64,000 bases of DNA from JALHNI01 sp965229305. Lineage in GTDB: Bacteria > Acidobacteriota > Terriglobia > Bryobacterales > Bryobacteraceae. The position numbers and the translations under genes are program-made. Below, in pieces: positions 8,869 through 16,904 of this stretch (position 1 is its first letter; every line of letters begins with the position of its first letter). The stretch is from NCBI GenBank assembly GCA_965229305.1, contig CBDDIZ010000009.1:6237-70236 (forward strand), given 5' to 3'. A model generated the notes under the pieces. It saw only the letters and a program-made list of their open reading frames with translations. It did no database searches and was not told the origin of the DNA.

Positions 8869-10440
8869 TCAGCCGGCGGCGTAAGGGTCGAACTTGATCT
8901 TGAGCTTGCGGGGCAGCGGATTCGGATCGAGCTGACCAACGTCGACGCGCTGTTTGACGGCTTCGGCGGCGGCGAAGCCGGCGATCTGGCCAGTAGTCAT
9001 CCAGACCGGCTCCATACGGAGCACGGACATGGCGACGTGGGTGGAGGAGAGAGCGACGGGCACCAGCAAGTTATCGAGCTTCTTGGGGACCATGGCGCCG
9101 TAAGGGATCTGGCCGGGCTGCGCGGGGCCGAACGCTTTCTTGGGATACCAGAGGACGCCTTCCATGAAGCCGTCGACGGCGTAGCGGCGGTCGTGGCAGG
9201 GGTGGACGTCGAAGGAGTGTTCGCCGATGGCGATGGGCTGCTGGACACTCGGCGTGCGGCCGGTTTTCGACTGAATGGTGAAGTTGTGCTGCGTAACGAT
9301 GGCGCGGCCTTCGATGCGGCGGCCCTGACGCACGTAGATCTGCCAGGGCCAATGGTTCGAGTCCTTGAACTCGTCTTTGGGCAGGCCGATGTCTTTTAAG
9401 CCTTCGCGGATGTGCGAGGGGACCCGCGGGTCGTTCTGGATGAAGTAGATGATGCTGGCGACGTGGTCGACGTGGAACTGCGCGAGGCGAGCCCGATGGT
9501 GGCGGCCGGCTTCCGGCCAACTCCAACTCACGCCGGGCAAGTTGGTGCTGGTGAGCCACTCGATGTTGCCATTCATCTGATGCTTGTTGCGCGGCAAGGT
9601 ATGTCCAGGGCGCCAGGCTTTGACGCGGCCGCTGGCAAAGTCCATGAGCAGGGGTTCGACGTCGGGCAGATGCTCGGCGTAGCTGGCCGGCTTTTCGATA
9701 ACGACTTTGTTCGCGGGGTCCCGGGTGAAGAGCGACCGGGCGCAGAAGGCCTGGATGGCCAGGGAGGCTTCGCCGGTGTCGGGGGTCATGATCTGCTGGC
9801 CGGTACGCCAGTTCATGTAGTGGATGCCGGCGAAGGGTTCGCCGTGTTCGGCCTTGGCTTCGCGGCCCACGCGGTAGGGCACTTTGGCGGCGCCGGCAAG
9901 GTCACCTTCGTAGGTGCCGTCGATGAAGGTGCGCGCGGTGATGACGCTAACGGCGCCGCCCTTTTCGGCTTCGAGGGTCGCGTTGACGACGCGGGCACCC
10001 TGGGTTTGAACGGCGGTGAGATGCTGGCCGGGCATCCAGCGCAGGTTCTTGTGCTCCGCGGCGACCATCTGGTCAAAGACGAGTTCGGCGACCGAGGGCT
10101 CGTAATACCAGCCATTGTTGATGAACTTGCGCATCTCGGGCGAGTCGCCCAGGAGCTTGATGTAGTAGGCGAGGACTTTGTCGGTGAACTCGACCACCTG
10201 GCCGCTGAACATCTCGGGCCGGACAGCGTCCGTGGTCGAGAGGCCGCTGGCGGCCATGCCGCCCAGGTGCTTTTGCGGGCAGGCGAGGATGGTCTTCAAT
10301 CCTTGGCGAGCGGCTTCGATGGCGGCCGTGATGCCGCCGGGCGTAGAGCCATAGACGAAGACATCACAGGTGACGCGGTCAGTCGCCTGGGCGGCCAGCG
10401 CGGCCGGTAGGGCGGTCTGAAGAAAAGTACGACGCTCCAT
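8869..10440 (-). CDS. FAD-dependent oxidoreductase (FAD_oxidored / PF12831 type)
   Basis: This 523-residue protein has an N-terminal signal-like stretch (RRTFLQTALPAALAAQA) with a twin arginine. An FAD-binding Rossmann segment follows at about 25-50, written VYGSTPGGITAAIEAARQG instead of the strict GXGXXG, as is usual in this exported acidobacterial/planctomycete family. Further matches are HLGGMAASGLS and a C-terminal block with EPVWMTTGQIAGFAAAEAV, the second FAD contact. The substrate is unknown; relatives sit in carbohydrate-related loci. It is the middle gene of the operon TonB receptor, this gene, Gfo/Idh, with gaps of 47 and 29 bases. Confidence 0.85.
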   Translation of the reverse strand: MERRTFLQTALPAALAAQATDRVTCDVFVYGSTPGGITAAIEAARQGLKTILACPQKHLGGMAASGLSTTDAVRPEMFSGQVVEFTDKVLAYYIKLLGDSPEMRKFINNGWYYEPSVAELVFDQMVAAEHKNLRWMPGQHLTAVQTQGARVVNATLEAEKGGAVSVITARTFIDGTYEGDLAGAAKVPYRVGREAKAEHGEPFAGIHYMNWRTGQQIMTPDTGEASLAIQAFCARSLFTRDPANKVVIEKPASYAEHLPDVEPLLMDFASGRVKAWRPGHTLPRNKHQMNGNIEWLTSTNLPGVSWSWPEAGRHHRARLAQFHVDHVASIIYFIQNDPRVPSHIREGLKDIGLPKDEFKDSNHWPWQIYVRQGRRIEGRAIVTQHNFTIQSKTGRTPSVQQPIAIGEHSFDVHPCHDRRYAVDGFMEGVLWYPKKAFGPAQPGQIPYGAMVPKKLDNLLVPVALSSTHVAMSVLRMEPVWMTTGQIAGFAAAEAVKQRVDVGQLDPNPLPRKLKIKFDPYAAG

Positions 10441-10487
10441 AGTTCATTAAAGAGCGTATACCAAACGGCTCGGCGCCCAGCCGCCGT

Positions 10488-13316
10488 TTAGAACTTGAAT
10501 TTGGCGCCGAATTGAATCAGGCGCTGATCGAGGGCGCCGGTCCAGTTGAGGGGCGCGGGGGTGGTGATGTTCCCAGCGGCATCGACGGTGGCTGTGCTGT
10601 TGAGCGCCGTGACGTTGGTGTGGTTGAACAGGTTGGTGGACTCGGCGAAGAACTCCGCCGCAAAGCGTTCGCGCAGCGGGATCTGGCGCGTGTAGCGCAT
10701 ATTCACCTCAAAGGTGGCCGGAGCGACGATCGTGTTTCGGCCGACGTAGAGCGGGCGCTGGAAGGCAGCGGGCGTGGAGGCATCGCCGTTGAGGACGCGG
10801 TTCGAGCCAAGGTTGAAGTTCTCGCCGGTCTGCGCGTTGACCAGGAAGGCGAAGGTGTTGTGGTTCACGAAATAGGCCCAGGCGCCGCCGTCGCTCGAGG
10901 TGCGGGGGCTCCAGAGGGCGTTGCCGTTGAAGACGTGACGGCGGTCGGTGAGCGAGTTGCCGTAGTCGCGGCGGCGATTGGTCCAGTCCGAGAGGTAGAA
11001 GGCGCCGCTATCGATGTTGTTCTGCTCGGGCGCGTTATCCAGCGCGTGGGACCAGGTGTAGCTGCCCCAGAATTCGATGGACTTCGACAGCCGCTTGGTC
11101 AGGCGGACGTTGAAGCCGTTGTAGTTCGATTGGCCGACTGACTCAGCGCTAATGACATTGCCAAAGCCGGCGAGCGGACGCGTGCCGGCAAAGATCGGCC
11201 GGCCGTCGGCGAGTGTGCTGCCGCCGGGTGAGAGGTTGATGTTGCGATAGACCGGCAGGCGATTGCCTCGCGTATAGAGGTAGCTCACTTCGAGGCCCAG
11301 ATTCGGCGTCAGCTCACGGCTGAGGGTGACGTTGACGTTGGTGGAGTAGAGCGTGGCGAAGTCCGGCGAGACGGTGGTGATGTCCTGCAGGGTAGGCGTG
11401 AAGCCGGCGGGAATGCCGGTGAACACAGCGGGGAAAGATGGCGCGAAGGCGGCGGTGGGCAGGGCCGTGATGCTGAAGAAGGTGGGCTGGCCGTTGTTCA
11501 GGATGGCGCGGCGGTAGGTGTCGGTCTGGAAGGGGTCATAGAAGATGCCGGCGCTGCCGCGCAAGACCCATTTGCCCAGGCCGAGCGAGACGGCCAGACG
11601 CGGGGCGAAGTTGTTCTTATCGGTGCGGAAGGACTTCGACGAGGGGAACAGCGAACTGGCATCGGCCGAGGGCGGACGGTAGAGGTCGTAGCGGACGCCG
11701 TAGCTGATCAACAGGTTGGCCCGGGGCTTCCAGGTGTCCTGCGTGTAGAGGCTGGTGAAGAGCGAGTTGTACTTGACGGAAGGCTCGCCGACGGTTTGCA
11801 CGAAGTTGGTGTAGCCTTTGGGCGCGGTCCCATTCTTGGCGGCGAGATAGGCGGCGATCGAAGGGAACGTGTAGTTGGCGCTGGTGTTCTGCACCTGCGT
11901 GTCGCGAATGCCGCGGAACGAAGCGCCGAATTTCAGGGCATGGGTGTCGAGATTATAGGAGAAGTTCTCCGAGACTTCGGGCGTGGTCTCTTCGTAGACG
12001 AAGCCGACGTTGAGCGAGTTGCCGAACTGGGCGATGCCAGGAATGGTGATGGCGGGGCCGGTGCCGGTGGCTTCAAACGACTGCTGCGCCTGGCTGCGGT
12101 AGGGGATCTGCACGCGGAGTTCGTTGACGGCGCGCGGCGAGAGAATGCTGATGAGCTGGAGGGCGCCGGCGTGCGAGCGATCGACGAAGTTGTAGGTGCG
12201 GTCGACGGTGTTGAGGCCGCCAGCGCCGTTGTAGGGCGAGTTGTTGCGATGGCCGTTGTAGCGGATCGAGAGGCGGTTGGCGGCGTTCAATTGCCAATCG
12301 GCCTTGGCCATGAAGAACTGGACATCCTGCCGGAACGGGATGGCGTCGGCGAAGCTGGCCGGCAGTCCGAGGAGGGCGAGGTTCGCGGGAAGGACGGAGA
12401 CGGTGTTCGGCAGGTCGCGCTTGACGCGTTCGTAGGCTCCGAAGAAGAAAAGCTTGTCTTTCACCACCGCGCCGCCGGCGCTGCCGTTGAACGCGTTGAC
12501 GTTCACCTCCGGGGTGGGAGCCGTGGCGGAGAGCAGGGCGGGGCGGGCGCTGTAGGGTGTCCGGCGCCAGATGAAGGAGCCGTCGCCGTGGAGGCTGTTG
12601 GTGCCGGAGCGGGTGATGGAGTTGAAGACGGTGCCGACGGTATTGCCGAATTCGGCGGCAAAGCCGTTCGAGACCTGCTGAACTTCCTGGACGAAGGTGT
12701 TCGAGATGGGGAGCAGGCGGATGCCGGCCCGGTCCGACTGGACGTTGTTGGCGCCATCGAGCTGATAGTTGATGCGGCCGTTGAAGCCGTTGGCGTTCAG
12801 TTTGCGCGGCACGCCAAACTCCGTATTGCCGCGGCCTGAGACGTTCGGCTGCTGGAGGATGAAGTTGAAGGGGTTGCGTGACACCAGCGGGAGATTGGCG
12901 ATGGTGTTGTAGACGAGGGAACTGCCTTGGTCAGTCCGGCTGGGGTCGACGACGGAGTTCGCGGCATTCACCACGACTTCGGTCGCCACGCCCTGCACCT
13001 GCAGCACGATGTCGATCGTGGCGGACCCGGCGTTCAGATTGATGCCGGTGGTGCGCGAAGGCGCAAAGCCATTGGCTTCGATCAGCACCTCATATTCGCC
13101 GAGCGGCAGGATGTTGAAGCGATACTGGCCGCTCGAGGCGGTTTCGACGGTGAGGGTGTAGCCAGTTAACGTGTTGGTGGCCTTCACCTTAGCGTTTGGA
13201 ACCGCCGAGCCGGCCTGATCTGTGACGGTGCCCAGAATCTGGCCGTTGATGGCGTTGGCCTGGGGGTAGGCGGCAAAGGGGAGGAGTGAGGTCAGGAGGA
13301 GTACGGCGAGACGCAT
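10488..13316 (-). CDS. TonB-dependent receptor, Oar-like (first gene of operon)
   Basis: An outer-membrane receptor of 942 residues from the ATG at 13316. The alternative ATG at 13340 would put eight extra residues before a normal signal peptide (MRLAVLLLTSLLPFAAYPQA), so 13316 is preferred, with a weak GGAA 7-10 bases upstream. Residues about 28-105 are a CarboxypepD_reg domain (GQILGTVTDQAGSAVPNAKV). The plug spans about 110-230 (LVSRNPFNFILQQPNVSGRG, AAEFGNTVGTVFNSITRSG). The rest is barrel, ending in IQFGAKFKF. It is followed by the FAD oxidoreductase and Gfo/Idh genes, so the three probably take up and process one substrate. That is inference from gene order only. Confidence 0.92.
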   Translation of the reverse strand: MRLAVLLLTSLLPFAAYPQANAINGQILGTVTDQAGSAVPNAKVKATNTLTGYTLTVETASSGQYRFNILPLGEYEVLIEANGFAPSRTTGINLNAGSATIDIVLQVQGVATEVVVNAANSVVDPSRTDQGSSLVYNTIANLPLVSRNPFNFILQQPNVSGRGNTEFGVPRKLNANGFNGRINYQLDGANNVQSDRAGIRLLPISNTFVQEVQQVSNGFAAEFGNTVGTVFNSITRSGTNSLHGDGSFIWRRTPYSARPALLSATAPTPEVNVNAFNGSAGGAVVKDKLFFFGAYERVKRDLPNTVSVLPANLALLGLPASFADAIPFRQDVQFFMAKADWQLNAANRLSIRYNGHRNNSPYNGAGGLNTVDRTYNFVDRSHAGALQLISILSPRAVNELRVQIPYRSQAQQSFEATGTGPAITIPGIAQFGNSLNVGFVYEETTPEVSENFSYNLDTHALKFGASFRGIRDTQVQNTSANYTFPSIAAYLAAKNGTAPKGYTNFVQTVGEPSVKYNSLFTSLYTQDTWKPRANLLISYGVRYDLYRPPSADASSLFPSSKSFRTDKNNFAPRLAVSLGLGKWVLRGSAGIFYDPFQTDTYRRAILNNGQPTFFSITALPTAAFAPSFPAVFTGIPAGFTPTLQDITTVSPDFATLYSTNVNVTLSRELTPNLGLEVSYLYTRGNRLPVYRNINLSPGGSTLADGRPIFAGTRPLAGFGNVISAESVGQSNYNGFNVRLTKRLSKSIEFWGSYTWSHALDNAPEQNNIDSGAFYLSDWTNRRRDYGNSLTDRRHVFNGNALWSPRTSSDGGAWAYFVNHNTFAFLVNAQTGENFNLGSNRVLNGDASTPAAFQRPLYVGRNTIVAPATFEVNMRYTRQIPLRERFAAEFFAESTNLFNHTNVTALNSTATVDAAGNITTPAPLNWTGALDQRLIQFGAKFKF

Positions 13317-13365
13317 GTGGCAATTTCCGACTATTTCCATAGAGAATGTGATGTAGACGCGCGAG

Positions 13366-13390
13366 ATCCGGATTCGTTTTTAATTTTTTA
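13366..13390. promoter_or_regulatory. AT-rich tract and ATCCGGAT palindrome in a divergent promoter region
   Basis: Between the divergent TonB receptor (minus) and the YheT-type hydrolase (plus) lies an 8-bp palindrome (13366-13373), then a 14-base run of only A and T with one exception-free stretch at 13377-13390. In DNA this GC-rich it suggests an UP-element-like or bent promoter segment. Function is inferred only. Confidence 0.3.
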
Positions 13391-13408
13391 CGCGGTCAGG
13401 CGAGCGGG

Positions 13409-13414
13409 TAATCT
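13409..13414 (+). promoter_or_regulatory. Candidate -10 element (TAATCT), leaderless start at 13421
   Basis: TAATCT ends 6 bases before the TTG at 13421. GGAGG lies in the spacer but only two bases from the start codon, too close to serve as a Shine-Dalgarno. A leaderless mRNA beginning at the TTG fits better. Confidence 0.5.
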
Positions 13415-13420
13415 GGAGGT

Positions 13421-14377
13421 TTGGCGATCTTCGACCCCCTCTTCCGCCATCCTGACCTGGCCACCATTGCGGCAAATTTCTGGCGCCGCCCGCGGATGGA
13501 ATCCCCCGCGACGCCCACCATATTCCGCACCGAGCCGGACGTCCAGGTGATGGCGATGACGCAGACCCCGCGCGAGGTGTGGGGCGAACTCATCATCCTG
13601 CACGGGCTCGAGGGCTCGCATGACTCCGGTTATATGGTGAGCCTCGCGCACGCCGCTCTCGCCAAGGGCTTTCGCACCCACCGGCTCAACATGCGCGGCT
13701 GCGGCGGGACGGAAAAGCTGTCTCGCACGCTCTATCACGCCGGGCTGACGAGCGATCTGCACCGCATTCTGGGGCAGATGCACGTGGAAGAGCGCGGGCC
13801 GGTGTTCGTGGTGGGCTTCTCGCTGGGCGGCAACGTCGTCTTGAAACTGCTGGGCGAACTGGGGGCTACGCCGATGGTGACCGGGGCGGCGGCGATCTCG
13901 ACGCCATTGGACCTCGAGGCGTGTTGCCGGAAGATGATGGAGCCGCGCAACCGGCTCTATGAGGGGCGCTTCGTCACACGATTGAAGCAGCGTTACCGCG
14001 AACGGCAGCGCATGTATCCGGACCACTTCAGCGGCGAGCGCGACCGCCGGAAGGCACTGGATCAGGTGCGGACCGTGATGGACTTCGATGACCAGATCAC
14101 GGCGCCTTACTTTGGCTTCGGGACGGCCGAGCGCTACTACGAAATGCAATCGTCCGGACAGTTTCTGGGGCAGATCCGCGTGCCGACGCTGGTGGTGCAG
14201 GCGCAGGACGATCCGCTGATTCCGTACAGCGTCTATCAGCGCTGGAAGTTCGCGGAGCCTTTATCGCTGGTGGCTCCGGAGCACGGAGGGCACGTCGGCT
14301 TTCTCTCGCGCGCCAATCCCCGGTTCTGGGTGGATCAGACGGTCTTAGCTTTTTTCGAGGCGATCCGGAACAAATAG
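13421..14377 (+). CDS. Alpha/beta hydrolase of the YheT family
   Basis: A 318-residue esterase-like hydrolase. The order of motifs is an N-terminal HPDLATIAANFWRR (the YheT-type 'HLQTI' region), oxyanion-hole region LHGLEGSHDSGY, nucleophile elbow GFSLGGNVVLK, an Asp in QAQDDPLIP and the catalytic His in APEHGGHVGF. An in-frame stop at 13409-13411 leaves TTG 13421 as the only start that keeps the family N-terminus. Natural substrates are poorly known. It is transcribed separately from the permease genes that follow 24 bases later, or leads them. Confidence 0.85.
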   Translation: MAIFDPLFRHPDLATIAANFWRRPRMESPATPTIFRTEPDVQVMAMTQTPREVWGELIILHGLEGSHDSGYMVSLAHAALAKGFRTHRLNMRGCGGTEKLSRTLYHAGLTSDLHRILGQMHVEERGPVFVVGFSLGGNVVLKLLGELGATPMVTGAAAISTPLDLEACCRKMMEPRNRLYEGRFVTRLKQRYRERQRMYPDHFSGERDRRKALDQVRTVMDFDDQITAPYFGFGTAERYYEMQSSGQFLGQIRVPTLVVQAQDDPLIPYSVYQRWKFAEPLSLVAPEHGGHVGFLSRANPRFWVDQTVLAFFEAIRNK

Positions 14378-14401
14378 CCACCCCCAATCGTCTTCGAGAA
14401 G

Positions 14402-15658
14402 GTGACGAAGATCTCCAGCCGGAGTACAGCCTCGTTCGGTGAGGCGGTGCGGGTGGCTGCCCAGTCCTTGCGGTCAAGCAAGCTGCGCAGTTTCCTCACG
14501 CTGCTGGGCATTATTCTTTCCACCACGACGCTGATTGCCGTGATGAGCGTGATCCATGGCATGGACCGGTACATTGCCGAAAGCGTCTCGGACATGGGTT
14601 CCGATGGTTTCCGCGTCGTGCGGTTCGCCTTCATCGGCAACTGGGATCCGAAGAAGTTTCTCGAGTTCCAGCGGCGCAATCCGCTGTTGACGCGTGAGGA
14701 GTACAGCTTTGTCCGCCAGCGCTCCCAATTGATTCGCGATATCGGCCTCCAGAGCGGCCGTCAGGCAGATCTTCGCTTTGGGAGCGAACGCCTGGATGCG
14801 GCGCGAATCGAGGGCATGACGCCGAACGTCGGAGTGATGAGCAACTATCAGGCGGAGCAGGGTCGATTCATCAGCGAGATCGATAACGACAAGAAGCTCT
14901 GGCGTTGTTTTATCGGCAGCGATGTGAAGGAGCGCTTCTTCCCCAACACGGATGCGGTCGGCAAGACGATTCAGGTGAACGGCTATTCCTTCGAGGTCGT
15001 TGGCGTGTCGAAGCCATTGGGGAGTGTCTTCGGACAATCGCGCGATTCGTTCGTAGTGGTGCCGATGGAGGTCTTCTTCCAGATGTTCGGCCGACGCGTG
15101 CAGATCTCCTACGTGGCGCGCGCGATCGATCAGGGACATCATCTGCAGGCGCAGGACGAGGTGCGCGCCCTGCTGCGCGGTTATCGCCACTTACGCCCTG
15201 GCGCGGAAGATACCTTCACGGTGATCAGTTCTGACTCGCTCTCGAGCGCCTGGGCCAACATGACCGGCGCCATCGCGGCGACGGCTGTCGCTGTGGTGAG
15301 CGTCTTTATGGTGGTGGGCGGCGTGGTGATCATGAACATCATGCTGGCCGTGGTGTCGGAGCGGACGCAGGAGATCGGCATCCGCAAGTCGCTGGGCGCG
15401 CGCCAGCGCGACATCCTGAATCAGTTTCTGGCGGAAAGTTCCATGCTGTCCGGAGCGGGCGGGCTGATTGGCGTGGCGATCGCCTTTCTGGTCACGGTGG
15501 TGGTGCGAGAAACCACGCCGATACCGATGTCGATGCCGATGACGGCCGTCCTGCTGGCGGTGACGATGTCGGTGGCGGTGGGCCTTTTCTTTGGGATCTA
15601 TCCGGCGCGACGGGCGGCGAAGCTCGATCCGATTGAAGCGCTGCGGGTGGAACGATGA
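14402..15658 (+). CDS. ABC transporter permease, MacB/FtsX-like (first of pair)
   Basis: 418 residues, starting at GTG 14402. The layout is one N-terminal membrane helix (about 30-50, LRSFLTLLGIILSTTTLIAV), a periplasmic MacB-type core domain to about 275, and three C-terminal helices with the FtsX signature segment 'SERTQEIGIRKSLGARQRDI'. It overlaps the next permease gene by ATGA (15655-15658), so the two are translationally coupled and likely form a heterodimer. No ATP-binding subunit gene lies beside them. Function may be export of a peptide, lipid or antibiotic, or envelope remodelling; substrate unknown. Confidence 0.88.
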   Translation: MTKISSRSTASFGEAVRVAAQSLRSSKLRSFLTLLGIILSTTTLIAVMSVIHGMDRYIAESVSDMGSDGFRVVRFAFIGNWDPKKFLEFQRRNPLLTREEYSFVRQRSQLIRDIGLQSGRQADLRFGSERLDAARIEGMTPNVGVMSNYQAEQGRFISEIDNDKKLWRCFIGSDVKERFFPNTDAVGKTIQVNGYSFEVVGVSKPLGSVFGQSRDSFVVVPMEVFFQMFGRRVQISYVARAIDQGHHLQAQDEVRALLRGYRHLRPGAEDTFTVISSDSLSSAWANMTGAIAATAVAVVSVFMVVGGVVIMNIMLAVVSERTQEIGIRKSLGARQRDILNQFLAESSMLSGAGGLIGVAIAFLVTVVVRETTPIPMSMPMTAVLLAVTMSVAVGLFFGIYPARRAAKLDPIEALRVER

Positions 15659-16893
15659 CGAACGGCCCGTTGTGGAATGCGGTAGCGCTGGCCTTCGACA
15701 CGATTCGCGCCTACAAGATGCGCGCGTTTCTCACCGTGCTGGGCGTAATCATCGGCACGGGCACGATCATTGGCGTGGGCTCGATTCTCACGGGGCTCGA
15801 TGGCGCCGTCAGCAGCGTGCTGTCAAGCTTCGGCACGAACACGATCCTGGTGTTCAAGTTCCAGGTGGGAATGCGCTTTGGCAACCTGACGCCGGAAGAG
15901 CGCCTGCGGAAACCGCTCTCCTATGAAAACGCCGTAGCGATTCGCGAGCGCTGCCCCAGCGTCGAACATGTCAGCCCGATTCTGTTTCCGAACGTAGGCA
16001 TTGTGAAGGCGCGCTACAAGGCGAACGAATACTATCAGGCGAATTTTAGCGGGTCGCAGGAAGGCTACATCTTCGGCGGCAATGCCGAAATGAAGTACGG
16101 CCGTTTCTTCACCGATTCCGAGAGCGAGCATCGGCGTCCGGTGGTGGTGATCGGCGAAGACGTCTACAAGGCGCTGTTCGCCGTCGGCGACCCCACCGGT
16201 CAGTGGATCGAAATTGCCGGCCATATGTTCGAGGTGGTGGGCGTGATGAACCGTCCGGCCTCGTCTTTCCCCGGCGAGAACGACGGGCGGGTAATCATCC
16301 CTTACTTCACCATGCGCAAGGCGTTTCCGAACTCGCGCGAGCATTTGCTGCTGGTGGTGGCGAAGCCGGGTCAACTTACCACCGCGCTCGACGAAGTGCG
16401 CGTGGTGCTGCGGCAGGAGCGGCGCGTAGCGCACGACAAGCCGGACAACTTCGGCCTCTCCACGGCAGAGCAGATGGTGGAGCAGTTCCGCAAGACGACG
16501 GCGATGACGGCGTTGGTGATGGTGGTGCTGAGTTCGATCGGATTGCTGGTGGGTGGCATCGGCGTGATGAACATCATGCTGGTCTCCGTGACCGAACGGA
16601 CCCGCGAGATCGGAGTGCGCAAGGCGTTGGGCGCGCGGCGAGTCGATATCGTCGTGCAGTTCCTGATCGAAGCCGCCGCGCTCACGGGGCTGGGCGGCCT
16701 GCTGGGCATGCTGGTGGGCTGGGTGCTCTCGACGGCCACGCACATCGTGTTCCCGAATCTGCCGACCACCGTGCCGCTGTGGGCCGCCGGCGCGGGGCTG
16801 ATCGTGTCGGTCAGCGTGGGCCTGTTCTTCGGAATCTGGCCGGCCAGTAAAGCCGCGCGGCTGGACCCGGTGGTGGCCCTCCGATACGAGTAA
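15655..16893 (+). CDS. ABC transporter permease, MacB/FtsX-like (second of pair)
   Basis: 412 residues, same architecture as its upstream partner: N-terminal helix (about 22-45), periplasmic MacB_PCD-like domain, then three helices with TERTREIGVRKALGARR at about 318-333 and GLFFGIWPASKAARLDP near the end. The two paralogues share this arrangement but are clearly divergent, fitting a heterodimeric permease. The start ATG lies inside the ATGA overlap. An ATPase must be supplied from elsewhere if the transporter is functional. Confidence 0.88.
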   Translation: MTNGPLWNAVALAFDTIRAYKMRAFLTVLGVIIGTGTIIGVGSILTGLDGAVSSVLSSFGTNTILVFKFQVGMRFGNLTPEERLRKPLSYENAVAIRERCPSVEHVSPILFPNVGIVKARYKANEYYQANFSGSQEGYIFGGNAEMKYGRFFTDSESEHRRPVVVIGEDVYKALFAVGDPTGQWIEIAGHMFEVVGVMNRPASSFPGENDGRVIIPYFTMRKAFPNSREHLLLVVAKPGQLTTALDEVRVVLRQERRVAHDKPDNFGLSTAEQMVEQFRKTTAMTALVMVVLSSIGLLVGGIGVMNIMLVSVTERTREIGVRKALGARRVDIVVQFLIEAAALTGLGGLLGMLVGWVLSTATHIVFPNLPTTVPLWAAGAGLIVSVSVGLFFGIWPASKAARLDPVVALRYE

Positions 16894-16896
16894 GCT
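16891..16896 (+). promoter_or_regulatory. Candidate -10 element (TAAGCT) before the fused spermidine synthase-like gene
   Basis: TAAGCT ends 8 bases before GTG 16905. Its first three bases are the stop codon of the permease gene, so chance is a bigger worry here than for the other sites. No Shine-Dalgarno is seen. Confidence 0.35.
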
Positions 16897-16904
16897 GGCA
16901 TAGA

